Source: Streptomyces sioyaensis (GTDB lineage: Bacteria > Actinomycetota > Actinomycetes > Streptomycetales > Streptomycetaceae). From it: 64,000 nt of DNA. Positions 34,795 through 43,791 of the stretch are shown one piece after another. The notes under the pieces were generated by a model. The model did not search any database, had not been told where the DNA came from, and saw only the letters and a list, made by a program, of their open reading frames with translations. The DNA is taken from assembly GCF_004122735.1 (NCBI RefSeq), contig NZ_SDIF01000002.1:87465-151464 (forward strand), given 5' to 3'. The translations under genes and the position numbers were made by a program. Every line of letters starts with the position of its first letter. Position 1 is the first letter of the stretch.

Positions 34795-36483
34795 ATGAGT
34801 CAGCAACTCCCGCACGGCGTAGGCCCCGAAGACGCCGACGAGCCCGCCGGCCCGGCCGCCGCCGATCCGCCGCGGCGACGCACCCGCGCGGGAGTGCCGT
34901 GGACCACGCGCCGGGCGCTGAACGTCAGCGTGGCGGTGGCGACGGTGCTGCTGCTGGTCCTCGGCGGCAGTGGTGTGTGGGTCCACGCGCGCGCCGCGGA
35001 CGCCACCGGCCGCCTCGTCGAGCGCTCCGGCCCCGCCCTGATCGCCGCGGGCAGCCTGGAGAACGCGCTGATCAACCAGGAGACCGGCATCCGCGGGTAC
35101 GCGCTCACCGGCCAGCGGCAGTTCCTGGACCCGTACCACGACGGGCTCTCCCAGGAGAAGGCCGCCACCGGCCGACTGCGCGCACTCCTCGGACGTCACG
35201 GGCCCGCCGCGCAGGACCTGGCTCGCGTGCTGGACCGGACCGAGGCCTGGCAGCGGCAGATCGCCCGGCCCGTCGCCGCCGCACCGAGCGGCAGCCCCGT
35301 CCGCCTCGCCGCCCAGCGCGCGGGGGAGGGCCTGCGCAGCTTCGCCGCCGTACGCGCCGCACTCGGCACCCAGCAGCGTCATCTGGAGCACGAGCGGGCC
35401 CGGGCGCGGGCCGAACTTCGCGATGTGGGGGCACTCCAGAACGGGATCTTCTCGGCCCTCGCAGCCGTGGGATTCGTGCTGCTCGTGCTCGCCGTGGTCG
35501 GCCTCCGGCGCGCCGTGACCGACCCGCTGGGCACGCTGTCCGCGGATGTCCGCGCCGTGGCCCGGGGCGACTTCCGACGGCCGGTGCGGGGGACCGGGCC
35601 GGCCGATCTGCGCGCCCTCGCCTCCGACATCGACGGCATGCGGCAACGCCTCGTGGACGAGCTGGCATTCCGTGACGAGACCCGTGCGCAGCTGGACGCG
35701 CAGGCCACCGAGCTGCAGCGCTCCAACAACGAACTCGAACAGTTCGCCTACGTCGCCTCGCACGACCTGCAGGAACCCCTGCGCAAGGTGGCCAGCTTCT
35801 GCCAGCTGCTCCAGCGCCGTAACGCCGCACAACTCGACGACCGGGCACAGCAGTACATCGCCTTCGCGGTGGACGGCGCCAACCGCATGCAGGCGCTCAT
35901 CAACGACCTGCTCGCCTTCTCCCGCGTCGGGCGGGTACACGCCGAGCACACGGACGTCGATCTGGAGGCGCTGCTCGGCCAGGTGCTGGAGTCCCTCAGC
36001 ATCGCCATCGAGGAGTCGGCCGCCACGGTCACCCACGATCCGCTGCCCACGATCCCCGGCGACACCACGCAGCTCGGGATGCTGCTGCAGAACCTCCTGA
36101 GCAACGCCCTCAAATTCCGCTCGCCCGACAAGCCTCCGGTCGTCCATTTCTCGGCCCGCCGGACCGACGAGCACTGGCAGTTCTCGGTCGACGACAACGG
36201 CATCGGCATCGATCCCGCCTACCGCGAGAAGATCTTCGTCATCTTCCAGCGGCTCCACACCCGGGAGAGCTACCCGGGTACGGGCATCGGCCTGGCCCTG
36301 TGCAAGAAGGTCGTCGAATACCACGGCGGCACCATCGCCGTCGACCACGCCCACGACCACGACCAGGACCAGGACCACGCTCCCGGCACCCGCATCACCT
36401 TCACCCTGGCCGCCCACGCTCCCGCGATCCCGGCGCCAGCGACCACCGAGCCCGCCCTCCAGGGAGAAGTGACCGCCTCATGA
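34795..36483 (+). CDS. Sensor histidine kinase with CHASE3 domain
   Basis: Membrane kinase of 562 residues. Helix 1 at about 45-65, an extracellular CHASE3 domain (ETGIRGYALTGQRQFLDPY), helix 2 near 220-240, HAMP, then a phytochrome-like kinase core: FAYVASHDLQEPLRKVASFC holds the phospho-accepting His, N-box LLQNLLSNALKF, G1 VDDNGIGIDP, and YPGTGIGLALCKK. A His/Asp-rich stretch (DHAHDHDQDQDH) near the end is unusual and might bind metal. The stop overlaps the next gene. Divergent from the receiver gene, its likely partner. Confidence 0.88.
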   Translation: MSQQLPHGVGPEDADEPAGPAAADPPRRRTRAGVPWTTRRALNVSVAVATVLLLVLGGSGVWVHARAADATGRLVERSGPALIAAGSLENALINQETGIRGYALTGQRQFLDPYHDGLSQEKAATGRLRALLGRHGPAAQDLARVLDRTEAWQRQIARPVAAAPSGSPVRLAAQRAGEGLRSFAAVRAALGTQQRHLEHERARARAELRDVGALQNGIFSALAAVGFVLLVLAVVGLRRAVTDPLGTLSADVRAVARGDFRRPVRGTGPADLRALASDIDGMRQRLVDELAFRDETRAQLDAQATELQRSNNELEQFAYVASHDLQEPLRKVASFCQLLQRRNAAQLDDRAQQYIAFAVDGANRMQALINDLLAFSRVGRVHAEHTDVDLEALLGQVLESLSIAIEESAATVTHDPLPTIPGDTTQLGMLLQNLLSNALKFRSPDKPPVVHFSARRTDEHWQFSVDDNGIGIDPAYREKIFVIFQRLHTRESYPGTGIGLALCKKVVEYHGGTIAVDHAHDHDQDQDHAPGTRITFTLAAHAPAIPAPATTEPALQGEVTAS

Positions 36484-37682
36484 CCACCCCTTCCGCCGGG
36501 CCGCTCCCCGCCATCCCGACGCAGACCGCGGACGGATCCGGTGTCGTCCTGCTGGTCGAGGACGATGCCGGCGACGCCCTGCTCGTCGAGGAGTACCTCA
36601 ACGACACCCAACTTCCCGTCACTCTCACCTGGGTGCAGACCTTGGGCGAGGCACGCACCTATCTGTCCGGGCGGACCCCCGACTGCGTCCTGCTCGACCT
36701 TCATCTGCCGGACGCCTCGGGCACCAGCGCGGTCCAGAGCATGCAGAGCCTGTGCCCCGACGCGGCCGTCATCGTCCTCACCGGCCTCGACGAGACCCGC
36801 GCGGGCCTCGAAGCCGTGGCCGCGGGCGCCCAGGACTACCTGCCCAAGGCTCGGGTCACCCCCGAACTCCTCGAACGCGCCATCCGCTACGCCCTGCACC
36901 GCAAGCACACCGCACGCGCCACCGCCCGGCTGCGGGAGAACGAACTGCGCGCCCAGGAGAACGCCCGTCTGGAGCGCGGCCTGCTGCCCGCCCCGCTGCT
37001 GCGCTCCACGGACGTGCTCGCCAGCACCTGCTATCTGCCCGGCCGCAAGAACGCCCTGCTCGGCGGCGACTTCCTGGACATCGTCCAGACCCCGGACGGT
37101 CTGCTGCACGCCGTCATAGGGGACGTCAGCGGACACGGCCCGGATGCCGCGGCGCTCGGCGTCTGTCTGCGCATCACCTGGCGCTCCCTCATTCTCGGCG
37201 GACACCGCGACACCGAGCTCCTGGGGCTCATGGAGCAGGTGCTGGTCGCCGAGCGCAGCTCCGCGGTGATGTTCGCGACCTGCGCGATCCTCACCCTCGA
37301 TCCCACCCACCACCGGGCCACGGTGACCCTCGCCGGCCATGACGAACCGCTGCTGATCCCGCCCGTCGAGGCCGCCCGGCCAATCAAGGCCCGGCACGGC
37401 ATCGCGCTGGGCATGCTCCCGAGGGAGGGCTCCTGGCACCCCACCCACTGCACCCTGCCGCCGCGCGCCGCGCTGCTCATGTACACCGACGGCTTAGTCG
37501 AAGGCCACACCACCGACAGCAGTCAACGCCTGGGCACGGACGGTCTGCTCCGCATCATCGAGGGCGGCCGGCATCTGCCGCCGCCGGCACTGATCGACCA
37601 TCTCACCGGCACCGCCCGCTCCCTCGACGCCGGACGGCACACCGACGACCTGGCCGTCCTCGTCCTCAGCTGGAACCACTGA
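36480..37682 (+). CDS. Receiver-PP2C (SpoIIE-type) phosphatase
   Basis: Response regulator of 400 residues with a receiver domain (LLVEDDAGDA, Asp in DCVLLDLHLPDASG, Lys in YLPKARV), a short coiled linker (ENELRAQENARLERGLLP) and a PP2C-type Ser/Thr phosphatase domain with metal-binding LLGGDFLDIV, VIGDVSGHGPDAAAL and HTDDLAVLVL. It would dephosphorylate an anti-anti-sigma factor when phosphorylated by the kinase. ATGA overlap with the kinase gene shows one operon. Confidence 0.88.
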   Translation: MTTPSAGPLPAIPTQTADGSGVVLLVEDDAGDALLVEEYLNDTQLPVTLTWVQTLGEARTYLSGRTPDCVLLDLHLPDASGTSAVQSMQSLCPDAAVIVLTGLDETRAGLEAVAAGAQDYLPKARVTPELLERAIRYALHRKHTARATARLRENELRAQENARLERGLLPAPLLRSTDVLASTCYLPGRKNALLGGDFLDIVQTPDGLLHAVIGDVSGHGPDAAALGVCLRITWRSLILGGHRDTELLGLMEQVLVAERSSAVMFATCAILTLDPTHHRATVTLAGHDEPLLIPPVEAARPIKARHGIALGMLPREGSWHPTHCTLPPRAALLMYTDGLVEGHTTDSSQRLGTDGLLRIIEGGRHLPPPALIDHLTGTARSLDAGRHTDDLAVLVLSWNH

Positions 37683-37738
37683 ACGCCGCCGAGCCGAGCC
37701 CCGACCGACCGGGTGGGCAGCCGCCTCTCTCCGCGCCG

Positions 37739-38284
37739 TCAGCCCTTCTTCTCCTGCGGGATCCGCTCCAACAGCCCCCGCAGGTCGTCGGCGTGCTCCT
37801 CCTCCTGGGCAAGAAGGTCCTCGAACACGCGCCGGGTGGTCGGATCGCCGTCACCGAGCCACTTCGCAATCTCCGTGTACGAGGCGATCGCCACCCGTTC
37901 GGCGACCAGGTCTTCCTTGATCATCTCGATCAGGTCGGCACTGGCGTCGTATCCCGCGTGCGCCCGCCGCGTCAGGGTGTCCGGATTGAAGTCGGGCTTC
38001 CCGCCGAGCTGGACGATGCGCTGTGCCACCCTGTCGGCGTGCTGCTGCTCCTCCGCGGCGTGTTCCAGGAACTCGGCCGCGACCGGCTCCGAATAGAGAC
38101 CGGACGCGGTGTAGTAGTGCCGCTTGTACCGCAGCGTGCACACGATCTCCGTCGCCAGCGCCTCGTTCAGCACTTGCAGGACACGCTCCAGGTCGGCTCC
38201 GTACGCATCGGTGACCGGCCCCTTCTCGATCTCGCGACGGGCCCGCTCCCTCAGGGTTTCGACATCGGTAAGGAATTCAGCCAT
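37739..38284 (-). CDS. Ferritin-like di-iron protein
   Basis: Four-helix-bundle protein of the bacterioferritin/Dps superfamily, 181 residues. Di-iron ligands are visible in ALATEIVCTLRYKRH (Glu), AEEQQHADR (ExxH), EDLVAERVAI (Glu) and AQEEEHADD (ExxH). It probably stores iron or consumes peroxide. Single gene; the start MAEFLTDV is the first ATG of the frame. No haem-binding Met is evident. Confidence 0.83.
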   Translation of the reverse strand: MAEFLTDVETLRERARREIEKGPVTDAYGADLERVLQVLNEALATEIVCTLRYKRHYYTASGLYSEPVAAEFLEHAAEEQQHADRVAQRIVQLGGKPDFNPDTLTRRAHAGYDASADLIEMIKEDLVAERVAIASYTEIAKWLGDGDPTTRRVFEDLLAQEEEHADDLRGLLERIPQEKKG

Positions 38285-38564
38285 GCGTCTCTTCCGTTTC
38301 CACTCGACCGGCCTTCACGAGGGCACTGTCCCCGTCTCCCGTCCGGTGGCGGACACAGGCGCGCGGTCGTGCCCCCTCGCACCACCCCGCCGGACGCAGG
38401 GCCGGACCCCACCCTCCGGACCCTCCGGTGTGACTGATGGCTGTGACGCGTGTGGGGTGCGGAGCCGACCTCTCGGGCCCCACACCCCACATACGTGGCA
38501 TACGTGACATGCGTGTCAGGCATCGCCAGAGGCGAGCCGCGGTGACGACAGACGACAGCGGTTC

Positions 38565-39449
38565 TCAGGAAGCCTCTGTCAGGGCCTCGTCCCGTGCGAC
38601 GGTGTTCCTGCGCTCCTGTACGTGGGCGTAGCCCATGAGGCCGATCAGGATGGCGAGGAGGACGGCCGACGAGCCCGCTGTACCGAGGTCGAGACCGCCC
38701 TTGGCGAGGGGCTTGGTGAGGAAGTCGCCGGCGGTGGCCCCGAGGGGGCGAGTGAGCACGAAGGCGATCCAGAACAGCAGCACGTTCGGCACGGCAGGGA
38801 CCCGCATGAGGCCGACGAGGACCGCGAGCACGCCGGCGACCAGCAGTGCACCACCCGCGTACCCGAGCCCGGAGCTGTCGGACAAGAAGTCACCCATGGA
38901 CGTGCCCAGTGTGTTCGACACCAGGATCGCCGACCAGAAGAGAGCCTCCGCGCGGAAGGTGACGATATCGCGGATGGAAAACGTCAGCCCGGTGCACTTC
39001 CAGGCGATGAAGATGGCGATCAGCAGCGAGATCAGGATCGCGGCACCGGTCGGGTAGCCCATCCCCAGGCCCTGCGGCCCCCAGCCCAGCGACGTGGCCC
39101 CGCCGGTGAGGTACTTGCCGCTCGCGTCCCGGTTCATGAAGTCGGACATCGTCGTACCGGCCATGCTGGTGGACAGGATGACGGTCCAGTAGAAGAAGGG
39201 GTTGTAACGCTTGGACCGTAGCTGTACGACCAGCGTGACCACGAAGACCACGAACAGGGCGATCGTGGTGAGGAAATAGCCGAGCTTGAGGGTCTGCGCG
39301 AAGAGGTCACCGGCTGTCTCGCCGAGCGTGGTCGCGGCGATCTTCATGATCCAGAAGGCCAGGGTCACCTCTGGCAGCTTCTTCATCACGTACCTGTTGG
39401 TGCCGGCGACATCCAGGTCGGTGAGGATTTCTGGCTTTTCCAATTCCAT
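38565..39449 (-). CDS. COG4705-type multi-pass membrane protein
   Basis: A 294-residue integral membrane protein with about eight helices. It holds four variants of one motif: TTLGETAGDLF, MAGTTMSDF, NTLGTSMGDFLSD and RPLGATAGDFLTKP, each at the end of a helix, so the protein arose by internal repetition. The family is uncharacterised; conserved Asp/Thr inside the membrane suggests ion or small-molecule transport. The start MELEKPEIL is chosen because GGAGAG is immediately upstream, although spacing is short; the frame is open further. Confidence 0.78.
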   Translation of the reverse strand: MELEKPEILTDLDVAGTNRYVMKKLPEVTLAFWIMKIAATTLGETAGDLFAQTLKLGYFLTTIALFVVFVVTLVVQLRSKRYNPFFYWTVILSTSMAGTTMSDFMNRDASGKYLTGGATSLGWGPQGLGMGYPTGAAILISLLIAIFIAWKCTGLTFSIRDIVTFRAEALFWSAILVSNTLGTSMGDFLSDSSGLGYAGGALLVAGVLAVLVGLMRVPAVPNVLLFWIAFVLTRPLGATAGDFLTKPLAKGGLDLGTAGSSAVLLAILIGLMGYAHVQERRNTVARDEALTEAS

Positions 39450-39950
39450 CTCTCCGGGGGGTGTTGGCGTGGGCGGCGTACGCGACGTCACCTGCGGCGT
39501 GAGGTCACACGCCGCCCGACCCTCCCAGCCGAAACCTGTACACAACCTGAACGCTGACGATCACACCCACGAAGTCGCCCGTACGCGGGAACGGTCGGCA
39601 CCGCCCCGATGCGGCGTCGTGGCCGGTCGGCCTCCGTACGGGTGTACGCTTCCGGGCCCGGCCTGCCAGCGCGAACTCTGGGGAACCGCGGCCGGGGGAG
39701 GAGACGCCGTACGCGGCCGGGGAGGAAAAGCCGGAAAACCCGACAACTTCACTACGGAATCGGCAAGTTGGGCCGCTTCTCGTCACCGAGCAGGTTTGGC
39801 GGCAGAGCGGAAGGGGCGTGCGGTGGCGCGGCCGAAGTCAGTGGTTGGCACGGTGCGGACGCTCGTGGCGGTCCTCTGTTCGGCCGTCACATCGCAGGCG
39901 AGCACCCGGGCACCTGCCTTGCCCCCTGCCCTCCGTGACGCACCACTCCG
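39450..39950. other. Intergenic, possible 59-codon frame
   Basis: A plus-strand frame from a GTG near 39823 (start ARPKSVVGTVRTLVAVLC) has GGAAGGGG upstream and a short hydrophobic stretch, but it runs antisense into the RraA-like gene. I treat it as unsupported. Nothing else is seen. Confidence 0.3.
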
Positions 39951-40643
39951 CTACTCCTCAATGGCGCCGCCGATGCTGCGCAAATGCCGCCGGAAGGTAT
40001 AGGCGGGCTCGGCGCTGCGCCGTGCCAGGTAGGCGTCGAAGGCGGTTTGCCGGCGCAGTGTCCGTCCCGCTCGGATGAGGCGGGCCTGTTCGCGTTCCGT
40101 CTGCCGGATTTGGTGTGCGGTGGCCAGCACGACCTCGGCATCCGCGGCGGCGAGGAACAGGACGCCGTCCTCGTCCGCGAAGACGAGGTCGTCGTCGGCA
40201 ACCAAGTGCGGGCCGAACCGCGCCGTCAGGAGCGCTTCGGGTTCCTGCCCGTCCAGTCGTACCGGGCCGAGCGGGTAGGCACCGTAGCTGAACACCGGAA
40301 GCCCGATTTCCGTCAACTCCGGGGTGTCGCGGTGCAACCCCCACACGACCAGACCCGCCACCTCTGCCGCCTCGGCCTCCAGCACCACCAGGTCGCCGAT
40401 GCACGCTTCGTCCGTCCGCCCGCCGTTGTCGATGACCAGGACGTCACCCGCTTCGGCCCGGCAGAGCGCCTCCAGGAACACATCCACGCTGCCGTAATGC
40501 CGTACCGGCAACGCACGTCCGGCCAGCCGGTGACCGGGGACGACGGCCTTGACGCCAGGCGGAGCGGCGCGCAGCGGTACGCCGTGGCGCATACAGGCGT
40601 CGGCGACCAGCGGCGTGGACAGGTCAGTAAAGGATTCCCACAC
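39951..40643 (-). CDS. RraA / HMG-aldolase family protein
   Basis: Member of the RraA-like family (PF03737), 230 residues. Some members are 4-hydroxy-4-methyl-2-oxoglutarate aldolases and others bind RNase E. Visible blocks: [18 protein letters not shown] at the N-terminus, [18 protein letters not shown] (substrate and metal pocket), [12 protein letters not shown] and [29 protein letters not shown]. Aldolase activity is the more likely role in an actinomycete. No operon partner is evident. Confidence 0.77.
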   Translation of the reverse strand: MWESFTDLSTPLVADACMRHGVPLRAAPPGVKAVVPGHRLAGRALPVRHYGSVDVFLEALCRAEAGDVLVIDNGGRTDEACIGDLVVLEAEAAEVAGLVVWGLHRDTPELTEIGLPVFSYGAYPLGPVRLDGQEPEALLTARFGPHLVADDDLVFADEDGVLFLAAADAEVVLATAHQIRQTEREQARLIRAGRTLRRQTAFDAYLARRSAEPAYTFRRHLRSIGGAIEE

Positions 40644-40764
40644 GCGTTCTCCCTGATTCGGGTTGGCGAGGCCGGTGACGCCCGGCGCAGCAGGCCGTGC
40701 CGGGATATTACGGGGAGCGGTTCCGTGCGTCGACGCTCAGCGCGCGGCGGCTGGCCGTCGGCCG

Positions 40765-41271
40765 TCAGGCCCGGGACGTCGGGTCGGCAAGTTCGGACAG
40801 GTGGTGCAGCGAGTTGGTGAGATGGTCCGGGTCGAACGGCGGGAACTGGATGTACTCCCGGATGGACTGCGGCACCGCCGACCAGTCGTACGTGAGCGTG
40901 ACCTCGGTCTCGGACGGACCCAGCGACGCAAGGTCGTAACGCCAGAGCCAGCCGCCGAACTCCAGGTGACCGTCGTCCTTCTCCTGCCCGGTCAGCCAGC
41001 CAATGGCGCGCGGCGGGTCCAGCACCTGGACCTTGTTGGCGACCTGGTAGTCACCGTTCGGATGGTTGGGGTGATACATGGCCATCCGGAAAATCTGCCC
41101 CACCTCGGTCAGCGGCGCCCGGTCGACAGCCTCCTGAACCCAGCCGGTGCCATCGATCGCAGAATGGCTCGTCGGGTCCGCCAGCACCGCGAACACCCTC
41201 GCGGCGGGCACGGCGACAGTCAGGGTGGCGCTCACGTTTTCCTGGTCCACGGTGTGCACGCTCCTTGTCAT
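40765..41271 (-). CDS. SRPBCC (START-like) family protein
   Basis: Helix-grip fold protein of 168 residues, polyketide-cyclase/AHSA1-like. Opening VSATLTVAVPAARVFAVLAD and the closing helix HLTNSLHHLSELAD are typical; RMAMYHPNHPNGDYQVANKV lies in the middle. It likely binds a hydrophobic ligand. The ATG at 41271 has GGGAGG six bases upstream. Confidence 0.76.
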   Translation of the reverse strand: MTRSVHTVDQENVSATLTVAVPAARVFAVLADPTSHSAIDGTGWVQEAVDRAPLTEVGQIFRMAMYHPNHPNGDYQVANKVQVLDPPRAIGWLTGQEKDDGHLEFGGWLWRYDLASLGPSETEVTLTYDWSAVPQSIREYIQFPPFDPDHLTNSLHHLSELADPTSRA

Positions 41272-41995
41272 CTCATCTCGGGCCTCCCGCAGGCGCGGAA
41301 GGGGGACGTTCCGAACGGTTCCCCACATGTAGACGACGGGGCGAGGCGGAACTCATCGGCCGTGTGGGCGGAACCCGTAACCCGTACCCGTGCCACCAAT
41401 GGTGGGCTGGTCAGGGCCAAGTTTCGAGGCCAGGGAGGCAGCGCGTTTCGCGGCTCGGGCCACGCCGACGACAGCGCCGTGACCACTGTCCGCCGGCTCC
41501 AACACCGTACGTGCGCTCCGGCGCGCGGCCCGGCATCCCTGCGCGGCCCGGCCCCCCCGCGCGGCCCGGCACACCCGCGGGGGCATCCCGGCGGATCGCA
41601 GAGTCGCCGCCTGGAGGTTCCTCCGCCGAATGCCCGTGCGTTGTGACATGCCCGCGCGCTGTGACATGACCGCGAGGGAACGGGCTGCATCGTCGGCCGG
41701 CCTGTGCCGCGTCGAGGTGCTTGCACCGCATCGCGGCGCCGGACCTCGTCCGTGAGACCGGCGGTAACCCTTGGGGCGTCTGGATGGGTGTAGGGGGTGT
41801 TGCACTTGCGCTGGTAGGCGCGGGGGAGTGTGCGCCTGGCGCGGTGTGGTTGTGCATATGTCCATGTTTTGTAACACCAAACCGGATTTCTTCTGCCAAG
41901 GGGTGACGAGGCGTCACTGTGTGGGGGTCCGGCCAAACCGGCCGGGTATCCGGTTTCCGGCGACCCGTCATGGGCGCCGTATCCAGGGGGTTTTC
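41272..41995. other. Long intergenic region
   Basis: No gene with support in 720 bases. Repeats of GCGCGGCCCGGC occur near 41520-41575 and a pair of GTGACATG motifs near 41643-41667. The last part must hold the promoter of the secreted protein that follows. Confidence 0.45.
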
Positions 41996-42487
41996 GTGCT
42001 CCGTAACGCTTCACGCATCGCCGCCGCGGTCCTCGGCTCCGTAGCTCTTGCCGCCACCGCTGTCCTCCCGGCCGCCGCGGCCGGCCACGGTCACCACGCT
42101 CCGGCCCGGCACCACTACCGCCACGGGGTGGTTCTCGGTGCGATCCAGTACGACAGCCCCGGGCGTGATGACCGCTCCAACCGGAGCCTGAACGCCGAGT
42201 ACGTGACGGTGAGGAACACCAGCCACTGGCCGGTCAACCTCCGCGGCTGGACCCTGTCGGACCGCTCCGGCAACACCTACCGCTTCGGCAACCTCTGGCT
42301 GAACGGGCACGGCCAGGTCCGCGTGCACACCGGCATCGGTCGCGACACCCGCTGGGACGTCTACCAGGACCGCCGCAACTACATCTGGGACGACAACGAC
42401 ACCGCCACCCTGCGCAACGACCACCGTCGCATCGTCGACATCGAAAGCTGGGGACGCCACGGCGGTCACCACGGTCACGGCCACTGA
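41996..42487 (+). CDS. Secreted lamin-tail-domain protein
   Basis: A 163-residue exported protein. Signal peptide residues 1-29 (cleavage after PAAAA), a His-rich spacer (HGHHAPARHHYRHG), then an Ig-like lamin-tail domain (PF00932): AEYVTVRNTSHWPVNLRGW, LSDRSGNTYRF, VRVHTGIGRD. The C-terminus is again His/Gly-rich. GTG start with AGGGGG upstream. Extracellular structural or metal-binding role inferred. A strong hairpin terminates it. Confidence 0.83.
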   Translation: MLRNASRIAAAVLGSVALAATAVLPAAAAGHGHHAPARHHYRHGVVLGAIQYDSPGRDDRSNRSLNAEYVTVRNTSHWPVNLRGWTLSDRSGNTYRFGNLWLNGHGQVRVHTGIGRDTRWDVYQDRRNYIWDDNDTATLRNDHRRIVDIESWGRHGGHHGHGH

Positions 42488-42537
42488 CCGGCCTTGACCG
42501 GCTGGTGAGCTGATACCGCCTCGCCGGCCACCCGCCA

Positions 42538-42573
42538 CGGTGCGCCGCAGGGTTCCTGCCCTGCGGCGCACCG
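42538..42573 (+). terminator. Terminator of the lamin-tail gene
   Basis: Arms CGGTGCGCCGCAGGG (42538-42552) and CCCTGCGGCGCACCG (42559-42573) pair perfectly around a six-base loop, 50 bases after the stop. Confidence 0.75.
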
Positions 42574-42856
42574 CCATGTTCCGGCCGCCGGTGCCCGGCG
42601 GCCGATGCGATACGGCGGGGTGAAGCGGCGGTGGTCGAGGAGGTACCTCCCGTGGTTCCCGCCGGCCGGATGAGCCGGATCCAGCAACCTGCCTTCGCTC
42701 GGAGTGCGGGCATGCCGCAGCTGCGTGGCGCGAGTCGCTACGCCATAGGTCAATCTCGTATGACGATCGATGTCATGAAATCTATGTGTTGGACTCATGG
42801 TTCGAGTGGAGGAATGCTTCAGGAAAGGACTTGTTCGTCGGGATTTAGTGAGTTTC

Positions 42857-43657
42857 ATGCCATTTGCATCTGTTTGTTCCACTGTTTGTTCCGCCGAGGT
42901 GGAGTACGCGGTCGCAGGAGAGGGGCCGGGACTGATGCTCGTCCATGGCACGGGCGGCAACGCCGACTCGCTCTTCAGTGGGTTCGTGCCGCACTTCGGC
43001 GGCGACCGGACCGTGATCCGGCCGAACTTCAGCGGGAGCGGCCGCACCACCGACGAGGGCAACGCGCTGACCATGGAGATGGTCGTCGAACAGCTCGCCG
43101 CGGTCGCCCGGGAGGCCGTCGACGGCCCGGTGGACCTGCTTGGCTTCTCCCTCGGCGCCACCGTGGCCACCGCGGTTGCCGCAACCCACCCGGAGCTGGT
43201 GCGCCGGCTGGTTCTCGTCGGCGGCTGGGTGCATTCCGCCGGGGCGCGGGACCAGTTCTACTTCTCGACGCTTGCCAAGCTGTTCGCGGGTGAGCGAGAC
43301 CTCTTCAAACGGTTCGTCCAGCTGACGGCCTACAGTCCGGCCGCGGTGGACGGTGTCGGCCATGAGGGCCTGGCCGACTACCTGCGGCAGGACCAGTGGC
43401 CGCCGCTGGGGATGGGCCGGCAGATCGACCTGTGCGCGCGGGTCGACAACCGTGCCCTTCTCGCCGACGTCATCGCACCGACGCTCGTGATCGGGCTGGC
43501 CGAGGACCAGATGGTGCCGGTCGACGGATCCCGGCAGCTGCATGCCGGCATCGCCGGCAGCCAACTGATCGAGCTTCCCGGCCAAGGCCACATGGACTGG
43601 GTTGCCGCCCCAGCCCACATCATGGAACTCACCCGCGCCTTCATCAACGGCAAGTAG
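42857..43657 (+). CDS. Alpha/beta hydrolase
   Basis: Cytosolic hydrolase of 266 residues. Oxyanion region LMLVHGTGGNADS near 40, nucleophile elbow LGFSLGA (Ser), acid Asp in GLAEDQMVP, base His in GQGHMDWV. The start is uncertain: an ATG at 42797 would add 20 residues and a GTG at 42848 adds three; none has a good ribosome-binding site. The MFS gene follows after 130 bases in the same direction, so the two may be co-transcribed. Confidence 0.78.
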   Translation: MPFASVCSTVCSAEVEYAVAGEGPGLMLVHGTGGNADSLFSGFVPHFGGDRTVIRPNFSGSGRTTDEGNALTMEMVVEQLAAVAREAVDGPVDLLGFSLGATVATAVAATHPELVRRLVLVGGWVHSAGARDQFYFSTLAKLFAGERDLFKRFVQLTAYSPAAVDGVGHEGLADYLRQDQWPPLGMGRQIDLCARVDNRALLADVIAPTLVIGLAEDQMVPVDGSRQLHAGIAGSQLIELPGQGHMDWVAAPAHIMELTRAFINGK

Positions 43658-43791
43658 GCAGCGGAAAGACCCCGCGGGTGAAAGCAGCTGGACCTGCGCG
43701 AATTCTGATGGTCCCTCAGCCCGTCGACGGCGCGCCATTCCTTACCGGCACGCGCTTATTCACCCCCTGCTTTCATTTACCGATTTGAGGT

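Noticed and set aside
34747..36417. A 556-codon minus-strand frame opposite the histidine kinase
   Set aside because: The plus strand carries every kinase motif; the antisense frame has none.
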